From the NCBI GenBank assembly GCA_963835535.1, contig CAWIFL010000008.1:70031-134030 (forward strand): a stretch of DNA of 64,000 bases, written 5' to 3'. Of the stretch, positions 59,340 to 64,000 are shown piece by piece; position 1 is the stretch's first letter; each line of letters starts with the position of its first letter. The position numbers and the translations under genes are program-made. The notes under the pieces were generated by a model that was given only the letters and a program-made list of their open reading frames with translations, was not told the origin of the DNA and did not search any database. Source of the DNA: Fen-1245 sp963835535. Its GTDB lineage: Bacteria; Gemmatimonadota; Gemmatimonadetes; Gemmatimonadales; JACORV01.

Positions 59340-59999
59340 ATGCCCGATTACGCGCTGATGAACCAGTGCCTCTACGAGGGCAAGGCCGCGGACGTCGAAC
59401 GGATGACGCGCGAGGCCCTGGCCGCGGGACGCACCGTGCAGGAGGTGCTCACCGAGGGACTCATCGCGGGGATGAGCGTGGTCGGCGAGGACTTCAAGCA
59501 CAACATCCTCTACGTGCCCGAAGTGCTGATCGCGGCGCGGGCGATGAAGGCGGGGATGTCGGTCCTCAAGCCGCTGCTGACGGCCAAGGACTCGGACGTC
59601 CAGTCGGTCGGCGTGCTGCTGATGGGGACGGTGCGCGGCGACCTGCACGACATCGGGAAGAACCTAGTGTGCATGATGGCGGAGGGCGCGGGGTTCGAGG
59701 TGCACGACCTCGGCGTGGACCAGAGCATCGAGAAGTTCCTGGCGGCCACGGAGCAGTACAAGCCGGACGTCATCGGGATGAGCGCCCTGCTCACGACGAC
59801 GATGACCTACATGAAGGTCGTCATCGACGGCTACAAGGAGCGGGGGCTCGGCCACATCAAGATGGCGATCGGCGGCGCGCCGATCAGCCAGATGTACGCC
59901 GAGGAGATCGGCGCCGACGGCTACGGCGCCGACGCGTCGAGCGCGGTGGACCTCTTCCTCCGCCTCGTCGCCGACAAGAGGCAGGCGGCGGTAGGCTGA
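59340..59999 (+). CDS. Corrinoid (cobalamin-binding) protein, MtbC/MtaC-like
   Basis: A 219-residue methyl carrier. Residues 1-90 form the helical cap domain (LYEGKAADVERMTREALAAG ... LIAGMSVVGEDFKHNILYVPE). Residues 95-215 are the B12-binding domain, with the cobalt-ligand motif GDLHDIGKN (DxHxxG), then GMSALLTTTM and IGGAPISQMYAEEIGADGYG. It should carry a methylcobalamin between the methyltransferases of the cluster. It begins nine bases after the UroD-like gene, with AGGGA a few bases upstream. Confidence 0.93.
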   Translation: MPDYALMNQCLYEGKAADVERMTREALAAGRTVQEVLTEGLIAGMSVVGEDFKHNILYVPEVLIAARAMKAGMSVLKPLLTAKDSDVQSVGVLLMGTVRGDLHDIGKNLVCMMAEGAGFEVHDLGVDQSIEKFLAATEQYKPDVIGMSALLTTTMTYMKVVIDGYKERGLGHIKMAIGGAPISQMYAEEIGADGYGADASSAVDLFLRLVADKRQAAVG

Positions 60000-60009
60000 G
60001 GGGCGCCCC

Positions 60010-60264
60010 GTGGCTTCGTACCAGATCCTCTACTGGCAGGACCTCCCTTCCCAGGTGAAGGCGTGGGACGACTTCGACGAGGTCAAGGTCGAGCTGTCGG
60101 CCCGCTTCGCGGCGCGGATCGATCAGGCCGCGCAGGCGCAGGGCCTCACCAGCACCGACGACTATCTCGCCCAGTGGCGCTGGGGCGATGAGGCCGAGCG
60201 GTCCGGCACCGCCGCGGAAGTGGCGGAGGCCGTGCGCCGCGAGCTCGAAGACGCGCGTCCCTGA
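60010..60264 (+). CDS. PF13769-like small protein (annotated elsewhere as virulence factor)
   Basis: An 84-residue protein beginning MASYQILYWQDLPSQVKAWD, with VKVELSARFAARIDQAAQAQ and YLAQWRWGDEAERSG. It resembles the small PF13769 family, named for an unrelated context. The hydrophilic, Trp-rich sequence has no catalytic motif. Its tight position (ten bases after the corrinoid gene and 13 before the homocysteine methyltransferase) suggests that it is a structural or accessory subunit of the corrinoid system. It starts with GTG. Confidence 0.7.
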   Translation: MASYQILYWQDLPSQVKAWDDFDEVKVELSARFAARIDQAAQAQGLTSTDDYLAQWRWGDEAERSGTAAEVAEAVRRELEDARP

Positions 60265-60277
60265 GTAGCTTCCAATC

Positions 60278-61213
60278 ATGAATTCACCTCTCCACGAAGC
60301 TGCCCGCGCGCGGCGCCTCGTCGCCGACGGCGCCATGGGCACGGCGCTGATGGCCGCCGGGCTCGAGGCCGGTGGGTGCGGCGAGTGGTGGAACGTGGCC
60401 CACGCCGAGCGCATCCTCGAGATCCAGCGCCGCTACGTGCAGGCCGGCGCGGACTGCCTCATCACCAACACCTTCGGCGGGAGCCGGATCATGCTCGCCC
60501 GCCACGGCCGCGGGGAGCTGGTGCGCGAGATCAACCGGGCGGCCGTGCGCATCGCCCGCGAGGCGTTCGGGGAGGGGGGGGGCGGGCGCGACGGGTACGT
60601 GCTGGGGGACATCGGTCCCCTCGGCGCGCTCCTCGAGCCGTACGGCGACCTGTCCGAGCAGAAAGCCCGCGCGGCGCTCGAGGAGCAGGCGGCAGCGCTC
60701 GTCGAAGGCGGTGCCGACGGCATCATCATCGAGACGGAGACCGGCCTCGAGGAGACCGGCCTGGCGATCGACGCGGCGAAGGCCGCGGGTGCGCGGTCGG
60801 TCGTCGCGTCGTTCGCCTACGACCTCTCGACCGACGGCAGCTTTTACGTCACGATGATGGGCGTACTGCCGGACCGGGCCGCCGCCTTCATGGAGGAGCG
60901 TGGAGCGGACGTGGCCGCGCTCAACTGCGGGACCAACGTGGACATGAAGGCCGTCGCGGCCGTGGTCCGCCAGTATCGCGCCGCCACGGCGCTGCCGATC
61001 ATGGCCCAGCCCAACGCCGGCAACCCGGTGCTGGAGCGCGGCAAGGTGGTCTACCGGCAGACGCCGCAGGAGATGGCCGCAGCGGTGCCCGAGGTCCTCG
61101 AGGCGGGCGCGACCATCGTCGGCTCGTGCTGCGGCAGCACCGCCGAGCACACGGCCGCGATCCGGCAGGCGGTGGACGAGTTCGAGCGGCGGCACCGGGC
61201 CGCCGGCGCCTAG
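60278..61213 (+). CDS. Homocysteine S-methyltransferase family protein
   Basis: A 311-residue TIM barrel like the homocysteine-binding module of MetH or BHMT. DGAMGTALMAAG at the N-terminus, TNTFGGSRIML, the zinc ligands in LNCGTNVD and GSCCGSTAEH (Cys plus Cys-Cys) and MAQPNAGNPV are present. It would accept a methyl group from the corrinoid protein to form methionine. Unlike MetH it is a single module. A TAGCTT -10-like box lies six bases before its ATG, so an internal leaderless promoter is possible. Confidence 0.9.
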   Translation: MNSPLHEAARARRLVADGAMGTALMAAGLEAGGCGEWWNVAHAERILEIQRRYVQAGADCLITNTFGGSRIMLARHGRGELVREINRAAVRIAREAFGEGGGGRDGYVLGDIGPLGALLEPYGDLSEQKARAALEEQAAALVEGGADGIIIETETGLEETGLAIDAAKAAGARSVVASFAYDLSTDGSFYVTMMGVLPDRAAAFMEERGADVAALNCGTNVDMKAVAAVVRQYRAATALPIMAQPNAGNPVLERGKVVYRQTPQEMAAAVPEVLEAGATIVGSCCGSTAEHTAAIRQAVDEFERRHRAAGA

Positions 61214-61220
61214 GGCCGCG

Positions 61221-62747
61221 GTGCCGAGCCTCGCCGAGCGCCTCCAGTCGTCCGACTTCCTGGTCGGCGTCGAGCTGGTGTCGATTCGCGGCTCGATGTC
61301 GGAGGAGACCGCGGTGCGGGTCCGGACCCTCGCGAACCGGCTCGTCGAGTCGCCGCGCGTGGACTGGATCTCGATCACCGACAACGCGGGCGGCAACCCG
61401 CAGCTCCATCCCCAGGCCCTCGGCAAGCCGATCCTCTACGCGGGCAAGGAGGTGGTCATCCACCTCACCTGCAAGGACCTGAACCGCAATGCGCTCGAGA
61501 GCGCGGCGTGGCAGCTCGACAGCGAGGGCTTCCACAACGTGCTGGCGATGACGGGCGACTACCCCGTCACGGGGAGCGGGGGCCGGGCGAAGCCGGTGTT
61601 CGACCTCGATTCCGTCTCGCTGATCGCGATGCTGGACCGGATGAACCGGGGGTTCGACGACAAGCATCTCAAGACCGCGTTCTGCATCGGGGCCGTCGTC
61701 AACAACTACAAGCTGCGCGAGGGCGAGGTCGTCCCGCAGTACCTCAAGCTCCGGAAGAAGATCGAGCTGGGCGCCGGCTTCATCATCAACCAGGTGGGGT
61801 TCGACGCCGCGAAGGCGCGGGAGCTGAAGCTCTACATGGACAGGAGCGGCGCCGGCAGGGCGCCGCTGATCGGCAACGTGTTCGTCCTGACGGCGCGCGC
61901 CGCGCGGCTGTTCGCCGCCGGGCGGATCGCGGGGATCGTGGTGACGCCCGAGCTACTGGAGCTGTGCGAGCGGCAGGGCCGCTCCGCCGACGGTGGGAAG
62001 GCGTTCTTCCGCGAATTCGCCGCGAAGCAGATGGCGATCTTCCGCGGCCTGGGCTATCGCGGCGCGTACCTGGGCGGGATCCACGACGCCGCCACGGTCG
62101 AGCGGGTGCTCGAGATCGAGAAGAGCTTCGCGCCGGACGACTGGAAGGCGTTCGCGCGCGAGATCGCCTACTCGCGGCCGGGGGAGTTCTTCTCCTATCC
62201 CGAGGCGCGCGCAGGCGCGGCTCCGGCGGCCCTCCGCCCGGCGAAGCGGCCGCGGGCCGGCTTCATGTACGCGTTCTCCAAATGGACCCACGCGTCGACG
62301 TTCACTCCCGGCCGCCCGCTCGCCCGGCTCGGCGCCTGGGTGGTCTCGCACGCCCGCGACACCTTCCAGGGTCCGAAGCCGCTGCGCGAGATCGAGCGCG
62401 CCACCAAGCTCGTGCTGTTCCGGTGCAAGGACTGCGGCGACTGTTCCCTGCCCGACATCGCGTTCCTCTGCCCCGAGTCGCAGTGCGCCAAGAACCAGCG
62501 CAACGGCCCGTGCGGCGGGACGCGCGATGGGCGATGCGAGGTGGACGGCTACGGCGACTGCATCTGGCTCCGCGCGTATGAGCGCCGGAAGCACGACGGC
62601 ACCGAGGCGCGATTGCTGGAGCACGCTCCCGTCGTGCAGAACCAGGCGCTCAGGGGCACGTCGTCCTGGGCGAACAGCTGGCTGGGCCGCGACCACGCGT
62701 CAGGCGCTACACCCCACCCCCTACACCCTACACCCAACCGAGACTAG
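61221..62747 (+). CDS. Methylenetetrahydrofolate reductase fused to a MetV-like domain
   Basis: A 508-residue protein with two parts. Residues 1-300 are a MetF-type flavin TIM barrel (VGVELVSIRGSMSEETAVRV, WISITDNAGGNP, VIHLTCKDLNRNALES, GAGFIINQVGFDAAK). Residues about 370-480 are a Cys-rich PF12225/MetV-like domain: CKDCGDCSLPD, CPESQCAKNQRNGPCGG, GRCEV and GDCIW. In acetogens MetV is a separate zinc/iron-sulfur partner of MetF; here it is fused. The final ~30 residues are repeat-encoded (PHPLHPTPNRD). The start is GTG, eight bases after the previous stop. Confidence 0.9.
   Translation: MPSLAERLQSSDFLVGVELVSIRGSMSEETAVRVRTLANRLVESPRVDWISITDNAGGNPQLHPQALGKPILYAGKEVVIHLTCKDLNRNALESAAWQLDSEGFHNVLAMTGDYPVTGSGGRAKPVFDLDSVSLIAMLDRMNRGFDDKHLKTAFCIGAVVNNYKLREGEVVPQYLKLRKKIELGAGFIINQVGFDAAKARELKLYMDRSGAGRAPLIGNVFVLTARAARLFAAGRIAGIVVTPELLELCERQGRSADGGKAFFREFAAKQMAIFRGLGYRGAYLGGIHDAATVERVLEIEKSFAPDDWKAFAREIAYSRPGEFFSYPEARAGAAPAALRPAKRPRAGFMYAFSKWTHASTFTPGRPLARLGAWVVSHARDTFQGPKPLREIERATKLVLFRCKDCGDCSLPDIAFLCPESQCAKNQRNGPCGGTRDGRCEVDGYGDCIWLRAYERRKHDGTEARLLEHAPVVQNQALRGTSSWANSWLGRDHASGATPHPLHPTPNRD
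62707..62735 (-). repeat. C-rich heptamer repeat at the 3' end of the MetF-MetV gene
   Basis: CTACACCCCACCCCCTACAC followed by CCTACACCC. The G-rich strand is the minus strand. It encodes the last residues of the protein, so it was added inside the gene's 3' end. Confidence 0.75.
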
Positions 62748-62752
62748 TCCCG

Positions 62753-63674
62753 ATGCCCGAGCCCCACCTCCACATCATCGGCGATCTCATCAACAACGCC
62801 TACGCGCGGGCCCGGAAGGCCTTCAGCGCGCGCAGCGTCGAGGGGTACCAGGCGCTGGCGAAGGGGCAGACCGCCCTGGGCTGTGAGTACCTCGACGTCA
62901 ACATCGACGGCACGCAGCAGATCCAGGTCCGGCCAGCGGAGATGCTCGCCTTCCTCCCCGACCTGATCCCGGCGCTGCAGGCGGTCTCGCCGCTGCCGCT
63001 CTGCATCGACAATCCGGCCATCGACTACCAGCGCGTGGCGTTGGAGCACTACGACCGCGCCAAGGCAGGCGGGAAGCCGCCGATCGTGAACTCGATCGCG
63101 GCCTCGCGCGAGCGCCTCGACGAGATGATCGAGCTGGTCAAGGCATACGATGCGATGGTGGTCGTCGTCATTTCGGAGCGGTTCGTCGAGGGGGGCACCT
63201 CGCAGTGCTTCAGCCCGCAGGACTCGCTCGCGGCCGCGCGGGACTTCGTCGAGATGCTGGCGACGAAGGCGAACCGCAGGCACCGATCAGATCCTGCTGG
63301 ATCCCGGCTTGGCGCCGGTGGGTGCCGACACCTACGGGTTGGTCAACATCGGCCTCGACGTGATGCGGCTGATCCGCGCCGAGCCGGACCTCAAGGGCGC
63401 GCACATCTCGGTGGGGCTGTCCAACTTCGCGTGGGGGACGCCGAAGCACATCCGGCACGACCTGGAGAAGGCCTATCTCACCATCGCCACGGCGGCGGGG
63501 CTCGATTACTCGATCGCCAATCCGGAGGGCGGGACCGTCCCGCTCCCTGCCGATCACGAGACCGTGAAGCGGCTGCAGCACGCCCTCGATCAGGGGCGTG
63601 CGGCGCCGGGCGAGGAGCGGGAGACGGCGGGCTTCCGTCAGGCGGAGGCGGTGATGGCCATCTGGGCGGAGTGA
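62753..63674 (+). pseudogene. Methyltetrahydrofolate:corrinoid methyltransferase (AcsE/MetH-like), disrupted by one base
   Basis: A pterin-binding TIM barrel. The first frame gives HIIGDLINNAYARARKAFSA, LGCEYLDVNIDG, LPLCIDNPAIDY, KPPIVNSIAAS and MVVVVISERF. The second gives TDQILLDPGLAPVGADTYGL, HISVGLSNFAWGTPK and AAGLDYSIANPEGGTVPL. They join if one C is removed near 63274 (total length 3n+1), giving about 306 residues. The ATG is at 62753, six bases after the previous stop. It would exchange methyl groups between methyl-tetrahydrofolate and the corrinoid protein. Confidence 0.8.
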
Positions 63675-64000
63675 GAGTGGGACACCAGGCGCGGATTCCC
63701 GAGTAGCCGACCCACACTCGATGCCTCGCGTCCAAGGCGCCGCCCGGGGCGATTCCCTGGCGCGGCGCCGCTCTGTCGAGGTCGGGGAAACACTGCAGAG
63801 CGGCTGGCCTAACGGGGGGCTGACGGCGGCGCATTAGACTGCAGGTCGTGCAGTGTTCGCGCGCATCGTTCTATTGCGTATCGTTGGATAGTGGCGGGGT
63901 GTGGGGACTTGGCGGAGCATCATTCGAACGCAGGCAGACCGAACGTTGACCGGCCTTCCTCCGCCCTCCCCTTCCCGCCAGTTCAGTCTAATTGTTGTTA
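63675..64000. other. Non-coding end of the window
   Basis: No gene is supported in these 326 bases. An 8-bp stem (GGCGCCGC at 63736-63743 with GCGGCGCC at 63762-63769) could be a weak terminator for the corrinoid cluster; no T-run follows. A TTGACC near 63947 has no matching -10 box. Confidence 0.4.

Noticed and set aside
60010..60264. Virulence-associated role of the PF13769-like protein
   Set aside because: The family name is historical; the genomic context is one-carbon metabolism and there is no pathogenicity gene in the window.

Overview
The window is high-GC, densely packed bacterial DNA from a diderm: it has a TonB-dependent receptor, a BamA-type outer-membrane barrel and lipoproteins. 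The content (a PadR regulator beside an ADOP-type permease, many secreted M13/M16 peptidases, a bacterioferritin, a complete pyruvate dehydrogenase, zinc-ribbon orphans) resembles an aerobic or microaerobic chemoheterotroph of soil, most likely Gemmatimonadota or a relative. That placement is inference from gene content only. No rRNA, tRNA, CRISPR array, transposase or phage gene was recognised.

Layout. 0-6.7 kb: DmpA-type aminopeptidase, small membrane and zinc-ribbon proteins, a membrane-protein/winged-helix-regulator pair under a palindrome, a broken DUF488 gene, a DUF1259 protein, an eroded DEAD-box helicase that keeps its DbpA RNA-binding domain, and HU. 6.7-15.3 kb: thymidine kinase, CoaE, a glycine-cleavage operon (gcvH, gcvPA, a metallo-beta-lactamase-fold hydrolase, gcvPB), an aldehyde dehydrogenase and a lipoate-ligase-like protein. 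15.3-26.3 kb: bacterioferritin, M16 peptidase, CYTH protein, TSUP permease, two oligopeptide-ABC ATPases, RmuC, a methyltransferase, M13 peptidase. 26.3-42.1 kb: ferredoxin, sirtuin, MFS carrier, an envelope operon (FmdB-like, coiled coil, RemA-like, outer-membrane barrel), TonB receptor, hybrid histidine kinase, glycosyltransferase, DUF3108, deoxyhypusine-synthase-like protein, ThiO. 42.1-48.9 kb: lipA-pdhA-pdhB-pdhC-lpd-lipB, a compact unit for the pyruvate dehydrogenase complex and its lipoylation. 48.9-58 kb: uronate catabolism (SDR reductase plus UxaC), aldo/keto reductase, esterase, PadR-ADOP pair, epimerase. 58.1-63.7 kb: a corrinoid one-carbon cluster: UroD-family methyltransferase, corrinoid protein, a small PF13769-like protein, homocysteine methyltransferase, a MetF protein fused to a MetV-like domain, and a methyl-tetrahydrofolate methyltransferase.

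How the genes work together. Lipoate made by LipB/LipA or attached by the ligase-like protein serves both GcvH and the E2 subunit; Lpd is the shared E3. Glycine cleavage yields methylene-tetrahydrofolate, the cofactor on which the corrinoid cluster also acts. That cluster carries the homocysteine, methyl-folate and cobalamin modules of methionine synthase as three separate proteins, plus a fourth methyltransferase of unknown substrate, and is the strongest candidate for an undescribed system.

Cross-cutting signals. (1) G-rich heptamer repeats, every copy of which fits a G-quadruplex pattern, sit in intergenic regions, beside a start codon, in a protein linker and at a gene's 3' end. (2) An octamer repeat occurs as exactly four copies in both pdhC and lipB. 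(3) Several genes have a -10 box 5-8 bases before the start codon, which predicts leaderless mRNAs. (4) Four genes each become intact if one base is removed, suggesting systematic single-base insertions in the assembly or real decay.
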